DNA from: CAVTWS01 sp964390555
GTDB lineage: Bacteria > Actinomycetota > Acidimicrobiia > Acidimicrobiales > SHLQ01
Length of the DNA: 27,301 bases
Reading direction: 5' to 3'
Assembly: GCA_964390555.1 (NCBI GenBank)
Contig: CAYMJU010000211.1
Coordinates: 1-27,301, forward strand
Numbering within the stretch: the stretch's first letter is position 1; each line of letters starts with the position of its first letter. Both the position numbers and the translations under genes were made by a program. Under the pieces are notes generated by a model that saw only the letters and a program-made list of their open reading frames with translations, ran no database searches and was not told where the DNA came from. Positions 1 to 7,517 of this stretch are shown piece after piece.

Positions 1-749
1 TCGAACGTGATGCCCTTGCCCACGAGCGCGAGCGTGGGGGTCTTGGCCGACGCCCGCGGCGGGTCGTAGGCCAGCTCCACGAACCGAGGAGGCAGCGTCG
101 AACCCCGGTTGACCCCTAGCAATCCACCCATCCGGGCCCGCCGGATCGCTGCTTCATCGAGGACCTTGACCTTGAGGCCGGCTTCTCGCCCTTCGGCCGC
201 GGCGCGGTCGGCGAACACCGGAGCGGTGAGCGAGCCGCCGGGCTCGTTCACCAGATCGCGGGCCAAGCACACGGCGTCGGCGATGATCACGCCCCGTTCG
301 ACGCCGGACCGGGCGCCGCCGACGACGGTGATCTGGGCAAGCTTCGGGGGCGTGGCCGACGGCTTCAGCCGGTTGTACGAGTAGCTGCCGAGGCGCATGC
401 CCTCGACGACCGCCTGGCTGGCCGCGACACGATCGACCGTGCCCGCAGAGTCATCGACGAGCGTGACCGCGGCCCGAGCGTGGGACTTGAGGGCCCGGGC
501 CCCGTGGGCCGAGGCCTTTCGCACACCGTGGACGTCGAGCGCGCCCGACTCGCCCAATCCGACGAGCACCACGACGCTGCGACCCGCAGGCACGATCGCC
601 ACCTGTCCGGGCTTGCCCTCGAACCCGAGGGCGTCGAGCGTCGAGCTAGGCACACCCGCTCCGTTGCCGTCGAGCTGATCGGACGCCACGCCACGGACTA
701 CGGCGACGTTGGCCGGGGTCCGGGCCGCGGACTTGAAGGTGATCGACAT
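1..749 (-). CDS. pepA: Leucyl aminopeptidase (M17 family), 5' part
   Basis: This reading frame runs off the left edge; about 249 N-terminal residues are visible, beginning MSITFKSAARTPANVAVV. The N-terminal macro-like domain is followed by the start of the M17 peptidase domain: ARDLVNEPGG (about residues 173-182), GGLLGVNRGS, then LALVGKGITF at the edge, the last being the classic segment leading to the metal-binding lysine and aspartate. M17 enzymes are cytosolic hexamers with two metal ions that release N-terminal residues from peptides. The ATG at 749 has a GGGAGG ribosome binding site 7 nt upstream. The gene diverges from metH across 121 bp. In M. tuberculosis the homologue pepB lies next to dlaT-lipB-lipA, which also occur in this window. 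The metal ligands lie outside the window, so activity cannot be judged. Confidence 0.93.
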   Translation of the reverse strand, partial: MSITFKSAARTPANVAVVRGVASDQLDGNGAGVPSSTLDALGFEGKPGQVAIVPAGRSVVVLVGLGESGALDVHGVRKASAHGARALKSHARAAVTLVDDSAGTVDRVAASQAVVEGMRLGSYSYNRLKPSATPPKLAQITVVGGARSGVERGVIIADAVCLARDLVNEPGGSLTAPVFADRAAAEGREAGLKVKVLDEAAIRRARMGGLLGVNRGSTLPPRFVELAYDPPRASAKTPTLALVGKGITF

Positions 750-858
750 TGAATGGCCTCCCAGCGTCTGGCGCGGCGAGAAGAGCCGCCACCGGGGCGC
801 CAGGTTACCCACCTGTCACGTCGGGTGGGGCACGCATCCCGGCGTCGGCCAAGGTCGG

Positions 859-864
859 TAGCGT
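859..864 (+). promoter_or_regulatory. Probable -10 box of metH (leaderless type)
   Basis: TAGCGT fits the actinobacterial TAnnnT pattern and ends 6 nt before the ATG at 871, so transcription would begin at or next to the start codon. No convincing -35 box or Shine-Dalgarno sequence is seen. The 121-bp gap (750-870) also carries the pepA ribosome binding site and is too short for a cobalamin riboswitch of usual size. Confidence 0.45.
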
Positions 865-870
865 GGTCTG

Positions 871-3800
871 ATGGCCGGACCGGTTTCCTTCGTCGACGCG
901 GCGCGCGATCGCGTCGTCGTGTTCGATGGAGCGTTCGGGACCTACGTCCAGGCGCTCGATCTGGGGGCCGATGACTTCGGCGGACCCGAGCTCGAAGGGT
1001 GCAACGAGATCCTTTGCGTGACTCGGCCCGACGCCATCGCCGAGATGCACGACATCTATCTCGGCCTCGGCGTCGACGTGATCGAGACGGCGACGTTCGG
1101 CGCCTTCGCCATCCCGCTCGGCGAGTACGGCGTCGCCGACCGGGTGACCGAGATAAACCTCGCGGCCGCCCGCATCGCCGTCGAGGCGGCCCGGTCGCAC
1201 AGCACCTCGGACCGTCCCCGGTGGGTCGCCGGGTCGATCGGTCCGGGCACCAAGTTCGCGTCGCTCGGCCAGATCACCTATGTCGACCTGCGCGATGTCT
1301 ACGAGGAACAGGCCCGCGCCCTGCTCGAAGGCGGCGTCGACCTCTTCATCGTCGAGACCATGTTCGACCTGCTCGGCGCCAAAGCGGCGATGAACGGCTG
1401 CCGACGAGCGATGGTCGCCGCCGGCCGCGAGATCCCGATCCAGACCCAGGTGACCATCGAGCTCACCGGCCGCATGCTCCCCGGCACCGAGATCGCCGCC
1501 GCCGTGGCCGCCCTCGATCCGCTCCGACCCGCGGTGCTCGGCATCAACTGCGCGACCGGGCCGGCCGAGATGGGCGAACACCTACGGGTGCTGTCCCGGC
1601 AGAGCCGGGTACCCATCTCGTGCATCCCCAACGCCGGCATGCCGTCAGTCGTCGATGGGCACATGCACTACGACCTGACCCCCGCCCAGCTCGCCGACTA
1701 CCTGGCGCGCTACGTGACCGACCTCGGGGTGACCGTGATCGGCGGGTGCTGCGGGACCACGCCCGCGCACATGCGGACCGTCATCGAGCGCTGCCGCGAC
1801 CTGGAACCGGCCCGCCGCGACCCACGACCCGAGCCGGGAGCGACGTCGATCTACAGCCTGGTGCCGTTCGCCCAGGACACGTCGTTCCTCATGATCGGCG
1901 AGCGCACCAACGCCAACGGCTCCAAGGCGTTCCGCGACGCCATGCTCGCCGAGGATTGGGACCATTGCCTCAAGATCGGCACCGAGCAGGTGCGCGAGGG
2001 TGCCCACGTCATCGACGTGTGCGTCGACTACGTCGGCCGCAACGGCACGATCGACATGGACCAGATCGCCCGCCGCTTCGCCACCCAGGTGGCCGCCCCG
2101 CTCGTTCTCGACAGCACCGAGCCCGAGGTGATGGAAGCCGGGCTCCGCCACATCGGCGGTCGCGCCATCCTCAACTCCGCCAACCTCGAAGACGGCGACG
2201 GTCCCGGAAGTCGCGCCGACCGCGTCTTCAACCTGGCCCGCGAGTTCGGCGCCGCGGTGATCTGCCTGCTGATCGACGAGCAAGGCCAGGCTCGCGACAT
2301 CGAGTGGAAGATGCGTATCGCCCACCGCATCCACGACCTGGCCGTCGGTCATTACGGGCTCGAGTCGAGCGATCTGATCTTCGACGCCCTCACCTTTCCG
2401 CTGTCGACGGGGGGCGACGACCTGCGCGGCGATGCCATCGCGACCATCGAAGCCATCCGTCGCATCAAGGCCGAGATGCCCGGCGTGTACACCACCCTCG
2501 GCGTCTCCAACGTCTCGTTCGGACTGAAGCCAGCTTTGCGCCACGCGCTCAATTCGGTGTTCCTGCACGAGGCCGTCGAGGCCGGTCTCGACTCGGCGAT
2601 CGTGCACGCCGGCAAGATCATGCCGCTGTCGCGCCTCCCCGACGAGCATCGGCAGGTGAGCCTCGATCTCGTGTGGGACCGTCGCGGCCGGTCGGGCGGC
2701 GACGGGACCGACGAGGCCTATGACCCCCTCGTCGCACTCCTCGAGGTGTTCGCCGACGTGCAGAGCACCACGGCCGTTCGCGAGGATCGCTCCGGCTGGT
2801 CGGTCGAGCAGCGCCTCTCCCAGCGGATCATCGACGGCGACCGCAACGGCCTGACCGACGAGCTCGACGAGGCCCTCGGCGCTGGACTCCCGGCCCTCGA
2901 CATCGTGAACGACGTGTTGCTCGCCGGCATGAAGGTCGTCGGTGACCTGTTCGCCTCGGGTGAGATGCAGCTGCCGTTCGTGTTGCAGTCCGCCGAGACG
3001 ATGAAGGCTGCGGTGGCCTACCTCGAGCCCCACATGGATCGGCTCGCTGGCGAGAGCGGCGCCAAGGGTCGCCTCGTGATCGCCACCGTCAAGGGTGACG
3101 TGCACGACATCGGCAAGAACCTCGTCGACATCATCCTCACGAACAACGGTTACGAGGTCCACAACCTCGGGATCAAGGTCTCGATCAACGAGATGATCGA
3201 GAAGGCGACCGAAGTCGGCGCCGACGCCATCGGTATGAGTGGGCTGCTCGTGAAGAGCACGTTGATAATGCGCGACAACCTGCAGGAGCTCAACGATCGT
3301 GGCCTCGCCGCCACACCGGTGCTGCTCGGCGGGGCGGCCCTGACCCGCAGCTATGTCGAGCGCGATCTGCGTGAGGTGTACGACGGCCGCGTGTTCTACG
3401 GGCGCGACGCCTTCGAAGGTCTGCGAGTGATGGACCGGCTGGGTCAGATCAGCCGGGGTGATGTCGACGATCCCGACTTCGGTCTGGTCCCGACCGGCCG
3501 AGTGCTGCCGGCACGAACCCGTGCCGACGACGGCGACGCGATCGATCTGCCGGTCCGAGCGCCGGGCGTGGCCATCGACAACGAGGTCTTCGTGCCGCCG
3601 TTCCTCGGCTCGAAGATCGTCAAGGGCGTCGGGCTCGATGACATCGCCGGCTACCTCAACGAGACGGCGCTGTATCGCAACCAGTGGCAGTTCCGGCCCG
3701 AGGGCGGCGAGGACGACTTGTCGTTCAAGTCCCGGATCCGGGGCACATTCCGCGCCCAGCTGGCCCAGGCCAAAGCCGACGACGTGCTCGTCCCCCAGGT

Positions 3801-4380
3801 TGCGTACGGCTACTTCCCGGCCAACGCCGACGGGCGCGACCTGGTCATCTGGACCGACGACACCCGCACGTCGGAATGGCTGCGCTTCGGGTTCCCCCGC
3901 CAGCGCCAGGACCCCTACCTGTGCATCGCCGACTTCTTCCGGCCGATCGACTCGGGCGAGCTCGACTACGCGGGCTTCCATCTGGTCACGATGGGCCACC
4001 GTGTCTCGGAGCTGGCCGCCCAACTGTTCGCCGCCGACCGGTACCAGGACTATCTCTTGTTGCACGGTCTCGGCGTCGAGATGACCGAGGCCCTGGCCGA
4101 GTACTGGCACCGCCGCATCCGCGAGGAGTGGGGGTTCGCCGCCGACGACGGCCCGTCGATCGCCGGGTTGTTCCGCCAGCAGTACCGGGGTGGGCGCTAC
4201 TCGTTCGGGTACCCGGCGTGTCCCGACCTCGAGGACAACGCCAAGATCGGCGAGCTGCTCGGGATCGACCGGCTCGGTGTCGAGTGCGCCGAGGACACCA
4301 GCTGGCAGTACCAGCCCGAGCAGACGACGTCCGCTCTCATCTGCCACCACCCCCAGGCCAAGTACTTCGTCGCCCGCTAA
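871..4380 (+). CDS. metH: Cobalamin-dependent methionine synthase
   Basis: The 1169-aa product has the full MetH domain order and near-usual length (E. coli MetH is about 1227 aa). The homocysteine domain carries the zinc ligands C227 (NCATGP) and C293/C294 (GGCCGTTP). The methyltetrahydrofolate domain begins around IGERTNANGSK (from residue 342). The cap and cobalamin domains follow, with DVHDIG giving the lower-ligand histidine H745. The C-terminal reactivation domain ends with RYSFGYPACPDL, the AdoMet-binding signature. It transfers methyl from methyltetrahydrofolate to homocysteine through methylcobalamin in the cytosol. The ATG at 871 follows a TAGCGT box by 6 nt and the protein begins like known MetH proteins. 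It is a single-gene unit, convergent with the oxidoreductase gene downstream. Confidence 0.97.
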   Translation: MAGPVSFVDAARDRVVVFDGAFGTYVQALDLGADDFGGPELEGCNEILCVTRPDAIAEMHDIYLGLGVDVIETATFGAFAIPLGEYGVADRVTEINLAAARIAVEAARSHSTSDRPRWVAGSIGPGTKFASLGQITYVDLRDVYEEQARALLEGGVDLFIVETMFDLLGAKAAMNGCRRAMVAAGREIPIQTQVTIELTGRMLPGTEIAAAVAALDPLRPAVLGINCATGPAEMGEHLRVLSRQSRVPISCIPNAGMPSVVDGHMHYDLTPAQLADYLARYVTDLGVTVIGGCCGTTPAHMRTVIERCRDLEPARRDPRPEPGATSIYSLVPFAQDTSFLMIGERTNANGSKAFRDAMLAEDWDHCLKIGTEQVREGAHVIDVCVDYVGRNGTIDMDQIARRFATQVAAPLVLDSTEPEVMEAGLRHIGGRAILNSANLEDGDGPGSRADRVFNLAREFGAAVICLLIDEQGQARDIEWKMRIAHRIHDLAVGHYGLESSDLIFDALTFPLSTGGDDLRGDAIATIEAIRRIKAEMPGVYTTLGVSNVSFGLKPALRHALNSVFLHEAVEAGLDSAIVHAGKIMPLSRLPDEHRQVSLDLVWDRRGRSGGDGTDEAYDPLVALLEVFADVQSTTAVREDRSGWSVEQRLSQRIIDGDRNGLTDELDEALGAGLPALDIVNDVLLAGMKVVGDLFASGEMQLPFVLQSAETMKAAVAYLEPHMDRLAGESGAKGRLVIATVKGDVHDIGKNLVDIILTNNGYEVHNLGIKVSINEMIEKATEVGADAIGMSGLLVKSTLIMRDNLQELNDRGLAATPVLLGGAALTRSYVERDLREVYDGRVFYGRDAFEGLRVMDRLGQISRGDVDDPDFGLVPTGRVLPARTRADDGDAIDLPVRAPGVAIDNEVFVPPFLGSKIVKGVGLDDIAGYLNETALYRNQWQFRPEGGEDDLSFKSRIRGTFRAQLAQAKADDVLVPQVAYGYFPANADGRDLVIWTDDTRTSEWLRFGFPRQRQDPYLCIADFFRPIDSGELDYAGFHLVTMGHRVSELAAQLFAADRYQDYLLLHGLGVEMTEALAEYWHRRIREEWGFAADDGPSIAGLFRQQYRGGRYSFGYPACPDLEDNAKIGELLGIDRLGVECAEDTSWQYQPEQTTSALICHHPQAKYFVAR

Positions 4381-4388
4381 GCGGGCGA
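4370..4388 (+). repeat. Inverted repeat with the metH stop codon in its loop
   Basis: TCGCCCGC and GCGGGCGA form a perfect 8-bp stem around the TAA stop codon of metH. The right arm is the first part of a 33-nt dispersed repeat, so the pairing may be partly accidental. No T tract follows. Confidence 0.55.
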
Positions 4389-4412
4389 GCCGATAGGCGA
4401 GCCCTCCAATGT
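4380..4412 (+). repeat. Dispersed 33-nt repeat, copy 1
   Basis: This block begins at the last base of the metH stop codon. It matches the minus strand at 14233-14265 at 32 of 33 positions. It contains GGCGAGCC twice, separated by GATA. Relative to the neighbouring gene, both copies lie at the 3' end in the sense direction. Confidence 0.8.
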
Positions 4413-4425
4413 GACAGTGGCATTT

Positions 4426-4447
4426 CTCGCCTGCGCCAGCAGGCGAG
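4426..4447. terminator. Hairpin between convergent genes, possible bidirectional terminator
   Basis: CTCGCCTGC and GCAGGCGAG form a perfect 9-bp stem with a 4-nt loop. It lies between metH (ending 4380) and the oxidoreductase gene (ending 4472). There is no run of T on either side, so classical intrinsic termination is uncertain. Confidence 0.5.
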
Positions 4448-4471
4448 CGAGACCGATCAGACGTCGAACGT

Positions 4472-5437
4472 TCACCGAGCGGCGCGCGTTCTAAGCGGGA
4501 GATCCAAGACGCGGTCGAGGGCGCGGCGACACGCGCGGCCATCGGCGAACGTCGCCAGATCAGCATGTGGTGAGCCGCCGCGAACCATCGCGACGAGGTG
4601 CGCCGCGAGGACCTGCATCGGGCCGAGGTGTGGGTCGCCAGCAAGCGCCGGGATCGTGAGCTCCTGCTTCGTGCCGTCGACGAGGCGGACGACGATCTGC
4701 TCGTCGGCGACGACGCTGATGAGACCGTCGGACCCGATGACGTCGACGCGCGAGGGTAGAGATCGCGGGGCGGCGAAGGTCGAGTCGATTCCGACGGTCG
4801 CTCCACTGTCGAGGGTCAGCGAGGCGGTGAACCCGTCTTCGGCGTCGCCGCGCCGGGTAACGCCATCGCGGCTCGGGCGATCGACGATCGCCTGGCGCCG
4901 GGTGCCCGCCACGTCGTCGATCTCGGCCCCTGTAACCCACCGAACGGCATCGAGCACGTGGGAACTCCATGCGCCGGCCCAGCCGCCGCCCGCCGCGGTT
5001 TCGAACAACCATCCGTGCGGCCGCAGCGGAACGCGAGAGCCCGCCGTGTGGTGGATCCACGAGATGTGCTCGACCGAACCGATGCGGCCCGACCGCACGA
5101 GGTCCCGGAGCGCGATGCGAGCCGGGTGGAAGCGGAACTCGAAGTTGACGTATCCGTCGTGGTCGGCCATCGACACCAGGTCGGTCTCCTCGGTCCCGAA
5201 CGGCTTGTCGCACAGCACGATGTTCCCCGCCTCGAGCGCGGCGCTGACGCAGGCTGCGTGCAGGAACGGCGGTGCGTGCACCGAGACGATGTCGACGTCC
5301 GCCCGCCGGCACGCCGCGAGCGTCGCCATCTCGTCCCGAGCGCTGACCACGTCGATCACCTCAGCCCCGGCGGCCGCGTACGACGGTGCCACCACCCTGG
5401 CCCCGAACCCGGTGCCGATCACGACCACTCGAGTCAT
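4472..5437 (-). CDS. Gfo/Idh/MocA family NAD(P)-dependent oxidoreductase
   Basis: The 321-aa protein opens with a Rossmann fold (VVVIGTGFGARVVAP, residues 4-18) and has the family's CDKPFG signature with lysine K78. The segment GGGWAGAWSSHVLDAVRW (residues 150-167) corresponds to the catalytic region usually written GGG-x3-D-x-G-x-H-x2-D. H160 and D163 are kept, but the aspartate position is A156 and the glycine is serine. This Gly-Ala-Trp variant suggests a subfamily with altered chemistry. The substrate, probably a sugar, polyol or related alcohol, cannot be predicted. The ATG at 5437 follows the stop codon of the membrane-protein gene by 9 nt, so the two are likely cotranscribed. It is convergent with metH. 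Confidence 0.88.
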   Translation of the reverse strand: MTRVVVIGTGFGARVVAPSYAAAGAEVIDVVSARDEMATLAACRRADVDIVSVHAPPFLHAACVSAALEAGNIVLCDKPFGTEETDLVSMADHDGYVNFEFRFHPARIALRDLVRSGRIGSVEHISWIHHTAGSRVPLRPHGWLFETAAGGGWAGAWSSHVLDAVRWVTGAEIDDVAGTRRQAIVDRPSRDGVTRRGDAEDGFTASLTLDSGATVGIDSTFAAPRSLPSRVDVIGSDGLISVVADEQIVVRLVDGTKQELTIPALAGDPHLGPMQVLAAHLVAMVRGGSPHADLATFADGRACRRALDRVLDLPLRTRAAR

Positions 5438-5446
5438 CGTCTGGCC

Positions 5447-6298
5447 CTACGCGAGGGTGGCACGGGCGACCAGATCCATGCCGAAAGCGGTAAGGATGGC
5501 CAGATAGAGCAGGCCGGTGGCCGCCATCACCGCCGAGTACTGGCGCTCCTTCAGGGCCAGGCGGGTCACGATGACCAGGCCGATCGTGGTCACCACGCAC
5601 GCCGACCAGAACCAGCCGAGCAGCCCGTTGTAGCCGTCGTCGATCTCACCGTTGAGCACCGAGACCATGCCGGTGGGCCACAGCATCACCACCAACTCGG
5701 GCGCCCACAACCAGCCCGTCCAGCGCACCAGCTCGAGCACCGGACCGCGAGCGAGGCCGGGCTGCACCAGATACCAGTGCCCGAGGAGCATGGCGTCGCT
5801 CACAGCCCCCAGGAACGCCGCACCGACGAGGACGCGTGCGACCGACAGGGCCGCCGGATCTCCGGCATCGAGGCCCGCGGCGACCAGGCCCACCATCCCG
5901 AGGATCGGGGCCACGAGGTCGAGCGCGGGCGGGAACTCGACGGCATCGGTGTCGCGGGTCTGGACGTCCCGGTCGATCCCGGTCATCGCGGCCACCCGCG
6001 CCGCGCGGCGCTCGACGGCCTCGGCCTGGCCGGCCACCCCGGCACGGCGGCGCACGATCGAGACGGCGAGGGCGACCAGAGTGGCCAGGATCACACCAAC
6101 CGCGGCGACGTCGCGGACCGGGATCGTGCCGAAGGCTGTGGCGGCCACGACGGACCCGACCGCCATCAAGCCGTAGACGCCGCGCATCAGCCAGCCGTAT
6201 CCCAGCCCTACCTCGCGCCGGCGCGTCGTCACCCAGAGGAAGGCCAGACCCCCGACGGCCCACTGGAGCAACACCGTCGCGGCGTCGAGCCGGATCAT
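5447..6298 (-). CDS. Multi-span integral membrane protein, unknown function
   Basis: This 283-aa protein has about eight hydrophobic segments, such as ATVLLQWAVGGLAFLWV near the N-terminus and YSAVMAATGLLYLAILTAF near the C-terminus. A charged, probably cytosolic loop lies around residues 85-125. I do not recognise a named family or catalytic motif. The spacing of 9 nt to the oxidoreductase gene suggests one transcript. The 110-bp gap on the upstream side, towards the M24 peptidase gene, holds a repeat element, so the pair may have its own promoter. The start has only a weak GGGA element about 9 nt upstream. Confidence 0.72.
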   Translation of the reverse strand: MIRLDAATVLLQWAVGGLAFLWVTTRRREVGLGYGWLMRGVYGLMAVGSVVAATAFGTIPVRDVAAVGVILATLVALAVSIVRRRAGVAGQAEAVERRAARVAAMTGIDRDVQTRDTDAVEFPPALDLVAPILGMVGLVAAGLDAGDPAALSVARVLVGAAFLGAVSDAMLLGHWYLVQPGLARGPVLELVRWTGWLWAPELVVMLWPTGMVSVLNGEIDDGYNGLLGWFWSACVVTTIGLVIVTRLALKERQYSAVMAATGLLYLAILTAFGMDLVARATLA

Positions 6299-6331
6299 CT
6301 GCGTCGTCCCAAGATGTTGCGCGCCGCCCGT

Positions 6332-6409
6332 TCAGATTCTGTTCACGGAGCTACCGCAGGGGGCTGCGCCCCCAGCGAAGCGAGCGCCGCGAGTGAGGGT
6401 GACTCTCAT
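6332..6409 (-). repeat. GGGGGCGCAGCCCCC repeat element with 25-codon frame (copy C)
   Basis: The element starts at an ATG that overlaps the stop codon of the M24 peptidase gene (TGATG). It contains the hairpin core GGGGGC-TGC-GCCCCC on the plus strand at 6359-6373. The frame would give MRVTLTRGARFAGGAAP and end at 6332. The same core occurs after sufC and, diverged, at the start of RNase HI. A translated peptide is possible through the overlap, but I regard this mainly as an interspersed repeat. Confidence 0.55.
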
Positions 6410-7512
6410 CAGAGCACCACGACCAGATGGTGGTCGACGGTGTTCAGCGACAGCGGGCCGGTGTCGGTGGCCACGACGATGTCCTCGAGTCGGGCGCCGA
6501 AGCGGCCGGGCACATAGATGCCGGGCTCGATCGAGAACGCGTGGCCGGCGACCAGCGGCTCGCGGTTGCCCGACACGATGTAGGGGTCCTCGTGAGCCTC
6601 GACGCCGATCCCGTGGCCGGTGCGGTGGATGAAGTACTCGCCGTAACCTCCGGCCTCGATGACCGATCGGGCGGCCCGATCGACGGCCTCGCACGACGTG
6701 CCGATCGTGGCCGCCGCGACCCCCGCCGCCTGGGCCTCGAACAACACGTCGTACAGGTCGGCGAACTCGGTCGGCACCGGACCGGTGTGGACGCACCGGG
6801 TGATGTCGGAGCAGTAGCCGATGCCGTCGTCACCGATCATGGTCCCGCCGAAGTCGCACAACACGACCTCGCCGGCCTGGATCACCCGCTCGCCCGACTC
6901 GTGGTGAGGGCTGGCGGCGTTCGGTCCCGAGGCCACGATCGTGAAGTTCACGCGGTGATGGCCTTCGTCGTAGATCTGGGCCGCCAGGTCGGCGGCGACC
7001 GCGGCCTCGGTGCGACCGACGAGTGAGATCTCCCCGGCGTGGAGCCGGGCGGCGATGCGGTCGACTGCGGCCGATGCCGCCTGAAGGCGAGCGACCTCGT
7101 CGCCGTCCTTGCGGGCCCGGATCGGTCCGGTCACCTCGCTGGCCCGCCGAAAGACCGTGGCCGGTCGGCGGGCCGCGAGATCGACGAGGAAGCGGGCCCA
7201 CGTCTTGTCACCGATCGCCGCCGTCGCCGAGGCCCCCATGAGCTCGCTGACGACCTCGATCGGATCGTCGGTCTCCCCCCACGTGCAGAGCGAGAAGACG
7301 TCGGGACGCTCGACGACACGGGGGGCTTCGAGCCGCGGCACAACGAGCGTGGCCGGAGCGTCGCGGGGCACCACGAGCATGGTGAGTCGCTCGAGGGGCA
7401 TGGCCTCGTAGCCGCAGAAGTAGGGCAGGTCGGCCCCGACCGAGAGCAGCGTTACGTCGATACCGGCCGCCGTCATCGCGGTGCGCAGCCGGCTCATCCT
7501 GTCGGTGAACAT
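6409..7512 (-). CDS. M24 family metallopeptidase (Xaa-Pro dipeptidase/aminopeptidase type)
   Basis: The 367-aa protein has a creatinase-like N-terminal domain (about residues 1-135) and a pita-bread catalytic domain. All five expected metal ligands are visible: D220 (CDFGG), D236 (YCSDITR), H300 (HRTGHGIG), E329 (SIEPGIY) and E343 (ARLEDIV). Such enzymes cut X-Pro bonds with two Mn or Co ions in the cytosol. The ATG at 7512 lies 5 nt after the stop codon of lipBA, so it is probably translated from the same transcript as the lipoylation gene. No functional link between the two is obvious. A repeat element begins exactly at its stop codon. Confidence 0.93.
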   Translation of the reverse strand: MFTDRMSRLRTAMTAAGIDVTLLSVGADLPYFCGYEAMPLERLTMLVVPRDAPATLVVPRLEAPRVVERPDVFSLCTWGETDDPIEVVSELMGASATAAIGDKTWARFLVDLAARRPATVFRRASEVTGPIRARKDGDEVARLQAASAAVDRIAARLHAGEISLVGRTEAAVAADLAAQIYDEGHHRVNFTIVASGPNAASPHHESGERVIQAGEVVLCDFGGTMIGDDGIGYCSDITRCVHTGPVPTEFADLYDVLFEAQAAGVAAATIGTSCEAVDRAARSVIEAGGYGEYFIHRTGHGIGVEAHEDPYIVSGNREPLVAGHAFSIEPGIYVPGRFGARLEDIVVATDTGPLSLNTVDHHLVVVL

Positions 7513-7517
7513 GGCCG

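Noticed and set aside
750..870. A cobalamin or SAM riboswitch ahead of metH.
   Set aside because: The gap is only 121 bp, the metH -10 box lies next to its start codon, and no riboswitch core was recognised.
1645..4806. A 1053-codon open frame on the minus strand opposite metH.
   Set aside because: Its composition is that of a shadow of a GC-rich gene, it has no recognisable domain, and it runs through metH codons whose third positions explain it.
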